From: CAKQOE01 sp051892195
Lineage (GTDB): Bacteria > Bacillota > Clostridia > Peptostreptococcales > Anaerovoracaceae
Assembly (NCBI GenBank): GCA_051892195.1
Contig: JBJFFZ010000082.1
Location: 1 to 13,063, forward strand
Length of the DNA stretch: 13,063 bases
Direction of reading: 5' to 3'
Numbering within the stretch: position 1 is the stretch's first letter; the number at the start of each line of letters is the position of its first letter. Shown piece by piece: positions 1 to 6,264 of this stretch. The position numbers and the translations under genes are program-made. The notes beneath the pieces are model-generated. The model was not told the origin of the DNA. It did no database searches and saw only the letters and a list, made by a program, of their open reading frames with translations.

Positions 1-704
1 ATCTCGTCTGTGCGTTCCTCCAGCTGTTCCTTCTTCTCTGCAAGATCCTCCTTAAACTGCTGCTGGCGCTCCATACCCTGCAGAGTCGCACTGGTAATCT
101 CGTCTCCCAGCTTTTCGGAAATGGTGCTGATCTTTTCCCCCAGCTCGTTCATCTTCTGCAGGCGGCGGTTCAGCCCTACGATGGTAAAGACAGTAATCAC
201 AGAGTCTGCTGCAAAAATGGCGTAGAGCACGCCCAGAATCACCATTCCCGGAAGCTTCGGAAAATGAAGGATCAGACCGCTGATCACCGTGTGAACCAGA
301 TCCACAACGAGAAGACAGGCGATCCCCCATTCCAGAGAAAACCGCAGGCAGATGTACCCGTGAAAGTTAAAGGGCTCCTCCGAATAATCCCACCATCGCT
401 GATGAAACAGCTTTTCCATGACAAACCCGGTCACCAGCTCCAGCAGTGTGGTGAGCAGCACCGAGCCCGCAAACAGCACCAGCTTGTTTTCCTTCAGGGG
501 CATAAGGCAGACAATTACGATGAGCATGCCGAATCCGTAGATCGGGCATACCGGGCCGTTGAGAAACCCCCGGTTTACAAAGTGCCCCATGGTCACTACG
601 TGAAAGGCCACCTCCAGGCACCATCCCCCTACAGCATAAACCATAAAGAACCACAGGTATTCGTAAAACGAGTATTGACTCAGAGAGTCAGCAAAATATT
701 GCAC
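1..704 (-). CDS. CmpB-family (putative ABC transporter permease type) membrane protein, 3' end cut by window
   Basis: The reading frame starts at a GTG (702-704) and stays open to the left edge, giving 234 codons with no stop. The N-terminal half is hydrophobic, with several likely membrane spans. It carries the blocks typical of the Pfam ABC_trans_CmpB family: GGWCLEV (residues 26-32), FVNRGFLNGPVCPIYGFG (42-59), then a glycine-rich span, EKLFHQRWWDYS and a following PFNFHGYICLRFSLEWG stretch. After the last span the protein turns into a charged helical tail rich in Glu, Lys and Gln, probably a coiled coil, which is still running at the edge. Despite the family name, no ATPase partner is visible and the biochemical role of the family is not firmly known. 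It lies 57 bp downstream of the acyl-CoA synthetase on the same strand, so the two may be cotranscribed. An ATG at 706-708 is out of frame and soon hits a stop. Confidence 0.82.
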   Translation of the reverse strand, partial: MQYFADSLSQYSFYEYLWFFMVYAVGGWCLEVAFHVVTMGHFVNRGFLNGPVCPIYGFGMLIVIVCLMPLKENKLVLFAGSVLLTTLLELVTGFVMEKLFHQRWWDYSEEPFNFHGYICLRFSLEWGIACLLVVDLVHTVISGLILHFPKLPGMVILGVLYAIFAADSVITVFTIVGLNRRLQKMNELGEKISTISEKLGDEITSATLQGMERQQQFKEDLAEKKEQLEERTDE

Positions 705-708
705 ATTT

Positions 709-718
709 CCACCTTCCT
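709..718 (-). promoter_or_regulatory. Ribosome binding site for the GTG start of the CmpB-family gene
   Basis: The minus strand reads GGAAGGTGG ending 4 nt before GTG at 704, with the AAGG core about 7 nt away. The only nearby ATG is out of frame, so this site supports the GTG start. Confidence 0.6.
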
Positions 719-725
719 TTTTCCG

Positions 726-758
726 AAAATGCCGCTTTTCACAGCACTCCGGCGTTTT
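726..758 (-). terminator. Weak hairpin between the acyl-CoA synthetase and the CmpB-family gene
   Basis: AAAATGCCG (726-734) and CGGCGTTTT (750-758) form a 9-bp inverted repeat with a 15-nt loop. One pair is G-T on the plus strand and A-C on the minus strand. It starts 3 nt after the synthetase stop codon. On the minus strand it is followed by only a short T run, so it may be a leaky terminator or an mRNA end-protecting hairpin rather than a full stop. Confidence 0.35.
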
Positions 759-761
759 TTA

Positions 762-2513
762 TCAGATGTTTTCGCTCCGCCTGATCTTTTTTGTGGTGGT
801 CCGGACAAAGTCGTCCTTTCGGACAGTCACATCCCGGATCACCTTGAAGGTCGGAAGCTGATCGTTCACCTGGGAGATGATCTCTTCCATAATGCGCCGG
901 ATCTCTTCATCCGACGGCACGGTTCCGTACCGTTCTGCAAGATTTTCCAGATTTGGAAGAAGCTGAACCGCCACCGTCTCCTGTCCGTTGCGGTCCAGAG
1001 CATAAACCATGGAATCGCTGACGAATTCGCTCTGGTTGATCATACTCTCAATCTCCTCCGGATAGATATTTTCTCCGGTTTTTGTCACGATTATGTTCTT
1101 CTTGCGGCCGGTGATGTAAAGCCAGCCCTCGGAATCGAGAAATCCCAGATCTCCTGTGTTGAACCAGCCGTCTACGATGGTCTCGGCCGTAAGCTCCGGC
1201 ATATTGTAATACCCCAGCATGACGTTATCGCCCTTGAACCAGATTTCTCCGATGCCGTCTTCGTCCGGGTCCACAATCTTCAGCTGCCCGTTGCGGATGC
1301 AGATGCCCGCAGAACCGGCTTTTTTGTAACGCTGATCGGAAAAGGACGGCGTAGCCGTGATCATAGGCGCCGTTTCCGTCAGCCCGTAACCTGAAACAAT
1401 ACTGATGCCAAGATCCGCAAAGCCCCGGACGATTTCCGGTGAAACAGCGGCAGCGCCGCTGACAACCATGCGCAGTCTTCCTCCCAGCTGGTTCTTAATG
1501 GAGCGGAACAGCTGATTTCCGAAGTCCAGCCCCAGGGACCGGGCCTTGTTGTTCAGCTTTATGGCCCGCTTCAGCAGCTTTTCCTTGCCCTGCTTTCTGG
1601 CGGTCTTCCAGATCCGTTCATACACGGTCTCAAGCAGCAGCGGAACCGCAATAAAGAAGCTGTTGTGAATCTCCAGCATATTTTTTGAAATGAACTTGAG
1701 TCCTTCGGAATAGGCGATGCTGGCCCCCCGGTAAAGGAACAGCAGGGTTCCGGTGGACTCGTAGGTATGATGAATCGGAAGCACCGACAGGGTAATATCC
1801 TCCGGAAGGATCTCCTCTGCCCGGGCGATTTCCATCACATCAAAGGCGATGTTCCAGTGGCTCAGCATGACGCCCTTCGGGTTCCCCGTAGTCCCGGAAG
1901 TAAACAGAAGAACCGCCATGGCCTGATTGTCGATCCGGGCATCCAGGTAATGGGTGTTTCCTTCTGCAAGGAGCCCATAGCCGTCCCCCAGCAGGTGCTT
2001 CCATGCCAGGATTCCATCCTGTTCTTCCTTATAGTGCAGAGGCTCCCCCTCATCGGTGCGGTCTCCGTAGACTTCCATTCTTACCAGATTCTTTATGCCG
2101 GTAAGCTTTCTTACCTTCTTTTCTTCCCCGGAGGTGAAGAAAAGGGTGGTGCTTTCCGCCGTATCCAGCACATTCTGCACCATGGCGCTGTCAAATTCCC
2201 TGTCAACCGGCACTGCCACGCCCACGCCGTTAACCACTGCCAGATAGGTTACAAACCATTCGTAGCAGCCCTGGCCCATAATGCCGATGCGCTGTCCTGC
2301 AAGGCCCATGGCAAGCATCTGTGTGCCAAGGGCATCCACATCCCTTTTCAGCTGCGCGTAGGTGATGGGATGATACTCGTCTCCCTTGAATTTTTTGATC
2401 CAGAACGCAGGCCTGTCTGCAAACAGCTCCGCGCTTCCGTTGAGAAGCTCCTTCAGATCGGAAATCTCCCGTATGTCTTCGTACCAGCCCGGTACTTCCT
2501 TTTCTCTGCTCAT
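762..2513 (-). CDS. AMP-forming acyl-CoA synthetase (long-chain fatty acid-CoA ligase type, ANL superfamily)
   Basis: A 583-residue protein that activates a carboxylic acid, probably a fatty acid, with ATP to an acyl-adenylate and then a CoA thioester. Visible core motifs in order: P-loop-like TSGTTGNPKG (205-214), GYGLTETAP (from 375), the GWFNTGDLGF block with the ATP-ribose-binding Asp near 455, the hinge region TGRKKNIIV (Arg at 470), and near the C-terminus RTTTKKIRR, where the catalytic A10-type lysine is expected. Length and order fit bacterial long-chain acyl-CoA ligases (AFD_class_I). The frame is open further upstream to a TTG at 2579, but ATG 2513 is preferred because a GAGG Shine-Dalgarno lies 6 nt before it and the extra residues overlap a good -10 box. 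The chain-length preference cannot be read from sequence. It may share a transcript with the CmpB-family gene and is divergent from sstT. Confidence 0.92.
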   Translation of the reverse strand: MSREKEVPGWYEDIREISDLKELLNGSAELFADRPAFWIKKFKGDEYHPITYAQLKRDVDALGTQMLAMGLAGQRIGIMGQGCYEWFVTYLAVVNGVGVAVPVDREFDSAMVQNVLDTAESTTLFFTSGEEKKVRKLTGIKNLVRMEVYGDRTDEGEPLHYKEEQDGILAWKHLLGDGYGLLAEGNTHYLDARIDNQAMAVLLFTSGTTGNPKGVMLSHWNIAFDVMEIARAEEILPEDITLSVLPIHHTYESTGTLLFLYRGASIAYSEGLKFISKNMLEIHNSFFIAVPLLLETVYERIWKTARKQGKEKLLKRAIKLNNKARSLGLDFGNQLFRSIKNQLGGRLRMVVSGAAAVSPEIVRGFADLGISIVSGYGLTETAPMITATPSFSDQRYKKAGSAGICIRNGQLKIVDPDEDGIGEIWFKGDNVMLGYYNMPELTAETIVDGWFNTGDLGFLDSEGWLYITGRKKNIIVTKTGENIYPEEIESMINQSEFVSDSMVYALDRNGQETVAVQLLPNLENLAERYGTVPSDEEIRRIMEEIISQVNDQLPTFKVIRDVTVRKDDFVRTTTKKIRRSENI

Positions 2514-2519
2514 AGCGAT

Positions 2520-2530
2520 CCTCACTCCTG
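2520..2530 (-). promoter_or_regulatory. Ribosome binding site deciding the acyl-CoA synthetase start
   Basis: The minus strand reads CAGGAGTGAGG, ending 6 nt before ATG 2513. The alternative upstream TTG at 2579 has no comparable site. Confidence 0.6.
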
Positions 2531-2578
2531 TATGAGTTTTTCTTCTTTTTTCGAAGTTAAGTAAACATGAATCATACA

Positions 2579-2587
2579 ATTATATCA
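2579..2587 (-). promoter_or_regulatory. Extended -10 promoter element for the acyl-CoA synthetase
   Basis: The minus strand reads TGATATAAT, a perfect -10 with the TGn extension. The -35 region at the usual distance is poor, as often seen with extended -10 promoters. Transcription would start near 2572, giving a leader of roughly 58 nt before ATG 2513. Confidence 0.5.
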
Positions 2588-2658
2588 TGAATGCTTTACA
2601 GGGGAAATCATTTTGTATTTCAAGGCACATTTCATAAATGCTTTCAGAAAAGCATAAA

Positions 2659-2693
2659 ACCCCGGAGGGGTCCGGCAGCCGGGGCCCCGGCTG
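2659..2693. repeat. GC-rich cluster of nested inverted repeats upstream of sstT
   Basis: Within an AT-rich spacer, a block made almost only of G and C holds ACCCC-GGA-GGGGT (2659-2671), CCGGA-GGGG-TCCGG (2662-2675) and a perfect 18-bp palindrome CAGCCGGGGCCCCGGCTG (2676-2693). The first two overlap and are mutually exclusive. CCCC at 2685-2688 can also pair with GGGG at 2667-2670. On the minus strand the block is followed by TTTTATGCTTTT, so it could end a minus-strand transcript. It could also be a regulatory leader or a protein site. No known riboswitch consensus was recognised. Confidence 0.6.
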
Positions 2694-2755
2694 AACTCAT
2701 GGGTCCTGAATTTGTTTCCAAAAAAACAATTTCCGTTAAAATTATGTATTTTTCA

Positions 2756-2784
2756 TTGAATTTATTCGGTTTTTCAGTTACATT
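2756..2784 (+). promoter_or_regulatory. Candidate sstT promoter
   Basis: TTGAAT (2756-2761), a 17-nt spacer and TACATT (2779-2784), each matching four of six consensus bases, in very AT-rich DNA. A start near 2791 would give a leader of about 60 nt and would leave the GC-rich islet upstream of the promoter. Confidence 0.35.
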
Positions 2785-2853
2785 ATTAGAGGTATTGCTA
2801 CCAAAAAATTATCATTTTTCTAATATGTTAAGTTTCAGGTTAAGGAGAAAAAA

Positions 2854-4092
2854 ATGAAAGCAATCGCAAAAGTATGGACCAGCACAAGCCTGATTCTCAA
2901 GATTGTCATCGGTATGGTCATCGGTGCAATTCTGGGACTTGTTGTGCCTGAGGCCACCGGCATCGCTATTTTGGGTACCCTCTTCGTAGGGGCCCTGAAG
3001 GCAATTGCTCCGGTTCTCGTATTCATTCTCGTAATGAGCGCTCTGACTCAGTCAAGACCGGGCATCGGAAAGCAGTTCCGCACAGTTATTATTCTGTACA
3101 TTCTGAATACATTCCTTGCTGCAGTCATCGCCGTTGTATTCAGCTTCCTCTTCCCGGTGAAGATCGCCCTGACGGATGCTGTTGAGCAGGCTGCTCCGGG
3201 AGGCGTTACGGAGGTGCTCACAACCCTTCTGAACAACTGTGTTGCCAATCCGTTCAACGCTCTTGCAAATGCAAACTACCTGGGCATTCTGGTATGGGCC
3301 ATCCTCCTGGGAATCGGCCTGAGAATCCTCGCTTCCGACGGAACAAAGAGAGGTCTCAACGACCTGTCCAATGCTGTTTCACAGGTGGTAAGATGGATCA
3401 TCGGCTGCGCTCCGTTCGGTATCATGGGTCTCGTATTCAGCGCAGTATCTGAAAACGGTATGTCCATCTTTATCGACTACGGCAAGCTGGTTGCTGTTCT
3501 GGTAGGATGCATGCTGGTTATGGCCCTGGTTGTAATCCCTCTGATCGTATTTGTCTGCCTCCGCAGAAATCCGTATCCGCTGGTGCTCAGCTGCCTCAAG
3601 GACAGCGGAATCACAGCTTTCTTCACAAGAAGCTCTGCCGCCAACATTCCTGTCAACATGCAGCTTTGTGAAAGACTGGGCCTGGACAGGGATCTCTACT
3701 CCGTATCCATCCCTCTGGGCGCCACAATCAACATGAACGGCGCTGCCATCACCATCACAATTCTCACCCTGGCAGCTGCCCACACTCTGGGAATCGAAGT
3801 AAGCATTCCTGCAGCCATCATCCTGAGCCTTCTGGCTACCGTGTCTGCATGCGGCGCTTCCGGTGTTGCCGGCGGTTCTCTGCTGCTGATCCCGCTGGCC
3901 TGCTCCCTCTTCGGCATTTCAAACGACATCGCCATGCAGGTTGTAGGTGTAGGCTTCATCATCGGCGTAATCCAGGATTCCTGCGAAACTGCCATCAACT
4001 CTTCCGGAGACGTAATCTTTGCTGCCACTGCGGAATTCTTCCACAGAAAAAAGAGAGGCGAAGAATTCTCCATGACTCCGAAAAAGCTGTAA
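2854..4092 (+). CDS. sstT: Na+/serine-threonine symporter SstT
   Basis: A 412-residue inner-membrane carrier of the dicarboxylate/amino acid:cation symporter (DAACS) family, expected to import serine and threonine with sodium. It matches the E. coli SstT pattern closely from end to end: GTLFVGALKA near residues 41-50, the NPFNAL and NYLGILVWAI blocks, FFTRSSAANIPVNMQLCE (the serine-rich re-entrant loop), YSVSIPLGATINMNGAAITI (substrate and sodium site), CGASGVAGGSLLLIPLAC, and GISNDIAMQVVGVGFIIGV-QDSCETAINSS near the C-terminus. Length agrees with the family (about 400-415). The start has a clean AAGGAG site. Its codon choice differs from its neighbours: arginine is mostly AGA, whereas CGG and CGC dominate nearby genes, which suggests high expression. 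It is a single-gene unit, divergent from the acyl-CoA synthetase and ending in a hairpin terminator. Confidence 0.96.
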   Translation: MKAIAKVWTSTSLILKIVIGMVIGAILGLVVPEATGIAILGTLFVGALKAIAPVLVFILVMSALTQSRPGIGKQFRTVIILYILNTFLAAVIAVVFSFLFPVKIALTDAVEQAAPGGVTEVLTTLLNNCVANPFNALANANYLGILVWAILLGIGLRILASDGTKRGLNDLSNAVSQVVRWIIGCAPFGIMGLVFSAVSENGMSIFIDYGKLVAVLVGCMLVMALVVIPLIVFVCLRRNPYPLVLSCLKDSGITAFFTRSSAANIPVNMQLCERLGLDRDLYSVSIPLGATINMNGAAITITILTLAAAHTLGIEVSIPAAIILSLLATVSACGASGVAGGSLLLIPLACSLFGISNDIAMQVVGVGFIIGVIQDSCETAINSSGDVIFAATAEFFHRKKRGEEFSMTPKKL

Positions 4093-4115
4093 TTCCGGCG
4101 GAAGAATCATTGTTG

Positions 4116-4132
4116 CAGGTGCCGGGCACCTG
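4116..4132 (+). repeat. Small perfect hairpin after sstT
   Basis: CAGGTGC (4116-4122), loop CGG, GCACCTG (4126-4132), starting 24 nt after the sstT stop codon. It has no T run, so it may protect the mRNA 3' end or assist the terminator that follows. Confidence 0.45.
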
Positions 4133-4156
4133 CCCGGATCGAACAAAAAATTATTT

Positions 4157-4185
4157 ATGCGGATGCTTTGCGGCATCCGCATTTT
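4157..4185 (+). terminator. Rho-independent terminator of sstT
   Basis: ATGCGGATGC (4157-4166), loop TTTGCG, GCATCCGCAT (4173-4182), followed by TTT and then the N gap. An A-rich tract on the 5' side (4145-4150) would let it act in the other direction too, for the convergent regulator gene whose end is in the gap. The length of the T run is unknown because of the gap. Confidence 0.8.
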
Positions 4186-4285
4186 NNNNNNNNNNNNNNN
4201 NNNNNNNNNNNNNNNNNNNNNNNNNNNNNNNNNNNNNNNNNNNNNNNNNNNNNNNNNNNNNNNNNNNNNNNNNNNNNNNNNNNNN
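4186..4285. other. Assembly gap of exactly 100 N
   Basis: One hundred undetermined bases, the usual placeholder for a scaffold join of unknown length. It follows directly on the sstT terminator hairpin and cuts off the C-terminus and stop codon of the PucR-like regulator. True distance and content are unknown. Confidence 0.97.
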
Positions 4286-6010
4286 GGAGTTTACATAAGC
4301 CATCAGGAAGAACACCTGGCAGGAAAACTGTTCCAGAGGATTCCCCATGATCTCTGCGGCTTTTTTTACCTTGTTCAGAATGGTGTTGCGGTGCATGTAG
4401 GTCACCGCTGCGGTCTTTGTGGCGCTGCAGCCGCAGAGGATGTGCACCGCCATGACATTGCACAGATCCGTTCCCTCCCGGGCGTCGTACCGGGACAGTA
4501 GCTCGTAGTACGGAGATTCCAGGCTTTCCGGCGGCACCACCTTTCGAAGCTGTGCCAGCACATGCAGAAAGGACACCTCTTCATAGCGGTAGAAGGTTCC
4601 GGAGTCCGTGCTGCTGTCTGGTTCACGGCGGGAGCCGTGCTCCGCTGCCTGCCGCAGAAGTCTGATTCTTGCATTGTTCCACAGCTGGGAGCCTCCGATG
4701 CTCAGGGCTTCCCTGCACTGAACGGCCGCCGCATTCAGCTTGTTCAGGGAAAAGAAGGGCTCGCTGACGGCGCAGCAATAGTCCATGTTTCGGAAGCATC
4801 TCTGAAAGATTTTCTTCTCATCCTCCTGAAGGAAGGAAAACCCGCTGCCTTCCTGTATCGGAATTCTGCCTCCGGGCGGTTCCTTTCCGGCCGGCCGCCC
4901 GCCGGTTCCTGTTTTTCCGCAGACCTTCAGGATGTAAAAGCAGTCCCGGTAAACGAAGGGCATAAAATGGGGCATGGCGTTGCGCAGGCTCCAGCTTACA
5001 AAGGAGTAGGAAATTTCGTCCAGACGGTTGTACCGCAGCTGGGCCAGCAGAAAGGTGCCCTCCGTGGGCATACCCGGAATGTGGCCCGCCTGTTCGCAGA
5101 TCTGCCGCCAGGACATCTGGGGATTTGCCATAATCCCGGAAAGAAAGGACTGATAGGCCTCCTCCGATACCCGGTCCGCCTGCTTCTCACGCTCAAAGAA
5201 AAGCTGCAGCTTTTCTGCGATCATGTTCATGAGGTACAGATACCCGTTGGTGGGCTCTGACAGGCAGTGAAACACCAGGGCGTAGCCTGCCACCCGGCCC
5301 TCCACCACAAACCGGTAGGTGATGCTGTAAAAGGTATCCCGGTCCAGCCCTCTTTCCTGAACCTCCTGCAGGCTGAGGCAGTAATGATGGATCGTAGGTG
5401 ACGCAAAGGAATCCAGATCCGAGGTAATCCCCCGGTCCACCAGACGCCTCATATGGTCCGGGGATGCGTAGCCCCGCTGAATGACCTCCCGGATCAGAGG
5501 GCCCACCTCCCGCATGTCTCTTGTATGCCCTACGACCGTGTAATTGTTGTCAAGAATCAGCAGAGGGTGAGTCATAAGCTCCTCCGTAATATCCACCAGG
5601 TCCTGCATGCTGCACTTTCGCAGCAGGCTCAGATGGAAGGTCTTTTCCCACTGGTCGAACTTTTTCATAATGGCCTGAATCCGGTTGAAAATATATGCGA
5701 AGGAAACATCCGCAAAGAGGTATACCACGGACAGATCCCTGTACTTTGTGCAGACCGCACTTTTTTCCTCCGGGCACAGGCAGATAAACACTGCGGTGGA
5801 CAGAGCCTCCGCATGAAGAAAGCTCAGATGGTTGCGCGCAAGCTCCTCCGCCTCAATGAGATACAGATATTTTCCGTCGGCCATGCCGGCCGCATCATCC
5901 CAGTCAAACAGCTTGATCCCCTCATATTCAGAACTTATATCCACATTGACAGTCTCGTATCCGTAGTCATCCGACAGCTGGTACATCAATACGCTCAATG
6001 GCAGTTTCAT
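4286..6010 (-). CDS. PucR/CdaR-like transcriptional regulator, C-terminus lost in the gap
   Basis: 575 residues are visible from ATG 6010 to the gap. The N-terminal and middle parts (about 1-360) are a sensory region. Residues near 125-165 (LSLLRKCSMQDLVDITEELM then LLILDNNYTVVGHT) resemble the middle domain common in PucR-like regulators of clostridia. Residues 508-575 match the C-terminal helix-turn-helix of the PucR family, including YMHRNTILNKVKKAAEIMG, with the last helix still running at the gap, so only a few residues are probably missing. A Gly/Pro-rich stretch (about 365-392) looks like a flexible linker. The start is supported by AAGGA about 8 nt upstream. It is divergent from the oxidoreductase at 6265 and the spacer carries operator-like repeats, which suggests that it controls that gene and itself. 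The effector is unknown. The closest named families respond to purines, glycerate or amino acids. Confidence 0.85.
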
Positions 6011-6051
6011 TCGTTCATCCTTTCCTGCCGCTTCCGGCCTTCTGCGTGCGG

Positions 6052-6066
6052 GCCGGCAGAGCCGGC
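6052..6066 (-). repeat. GCCGGC-AGA-GCCGGC hairpin in the regulator leader
   Basis: Two copies of the self-complementary GCCGGC separated by 3 nt form a very stable hairpin 42 nt upstream of the regulator ATG, between the candidate promoter and the RBS. GGCC/GGCC pairings with 6036-6055 offer an alternative fold. It could dampen translation of the regulator. Confidence 0.4.
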
Positions 6067-6099
6067 GGCTTCACTTCCCTTAATCTCATTCTCTTTAAT

Positions 6100-6128
6100 A
6101 TTGTATTACAGATGTGCATTTTGCACAA
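6100..6128 (-). promoter_or_regulatory. Candidate promoter of the PucR-like regulator
   Basis: On the minus strand TTGTGC (6123-6128) and TACAAT (6100-6105) are separated by 17 nt. The -10 matches five of six consensus bases and the -35 three. The inverted repeat at 6113-6127 covers most of the spacer and most of the -35, as expected for an autoregulatory operator. Confidence 0.45.
6113..6127. promoter_or_regulatory. Operator-like inverted repeat 1
   Basis: TGTGCA-TTT-TGCACA, perfect 6-bp arms, lying over the -35 and spacer of the regulator promoter. It shares the TGTGC/GCACA arms with the repeat at 6217-6231, centre to centre 104 bp. A second, wider inverted repeat ACAATCC-N16-GGATTGT (6125-6154) overlaps its edge. 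Confidence 0.5.
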
Positions 6129-6216
6129 TCCGCCTTTTCATTCTTGTGGATTGTTACACTCCTCCCGGTTACTTTCTCAGGTTAAAATAGGAAAGTGTTT
6201 ATAACAATGCGTACCC

Positions 6217-6231
6217 GTGTGCCCTGCACAC
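6217..6231. promoter_or_regulatory. Operator-like inverted repeat 2
   Basis: GTGTGC-CCT-GCACAC, perfect 6-bp arms, 33 nt before the oxidoreductase ATG. In RNA it would also fold as a hairpin about 20 nt upstream of the ribosome binding site. No convincing -35/-10 pair for the oxidoreductase was found; TAAAAT (6183-6188) and TATAAC (6200-6205) are the best -10 candidates. Confidence 0.45.
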
Positions 6232-6264
6232 AAAAAAGATATGTAAAAAATCGGAGGTTCGAAA

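Larger units (their letters stand above)
2514..2853. other. 340-bp divergent intergenic region between the acyl-CoA synthetase and sstT
   Basis: No gene is seen here. It holds the synthetase RBS and a minus-strand extended -10, a 7-bp hairpin ATGCTTT-CAGA-AAAGCAT (2638-2655), a GC-rich palindromic islet (2659-2693), and then about 150 bp of AT-rich DNA with a candidate sstT promoter and the sstT RBS (AAGGAG, ending 6 nt before the ATG). The word ATGCTTT occurs twice, about 48 bp apart (near 2590 and at 2638). Confidence 0.7.

Noticed and set aside
264..1394. A 376-codon open frame on the plus strand
   Set aside because: It lies antisense to the CmpB-family gene and the acyl-CoA synthetase, has no recognisable domain, and has low-complexity His/Arg-rich composition typical of a shadow frame.
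2581..2700. T-box or other known leader riboswitch controlling sstT
   Set aside because: No T-box motif (AGGGTGG-like) or other known consensus is present, and the GC-rich block lacks a following T run on the plus strand.
4151..4285. Extension of the regulator's reading frame through the N gap into the sstT terminator
   Set aside because: The frame is open only because N bases cannot encode stops; the residues after the gap translate the hairpin and are not protein.
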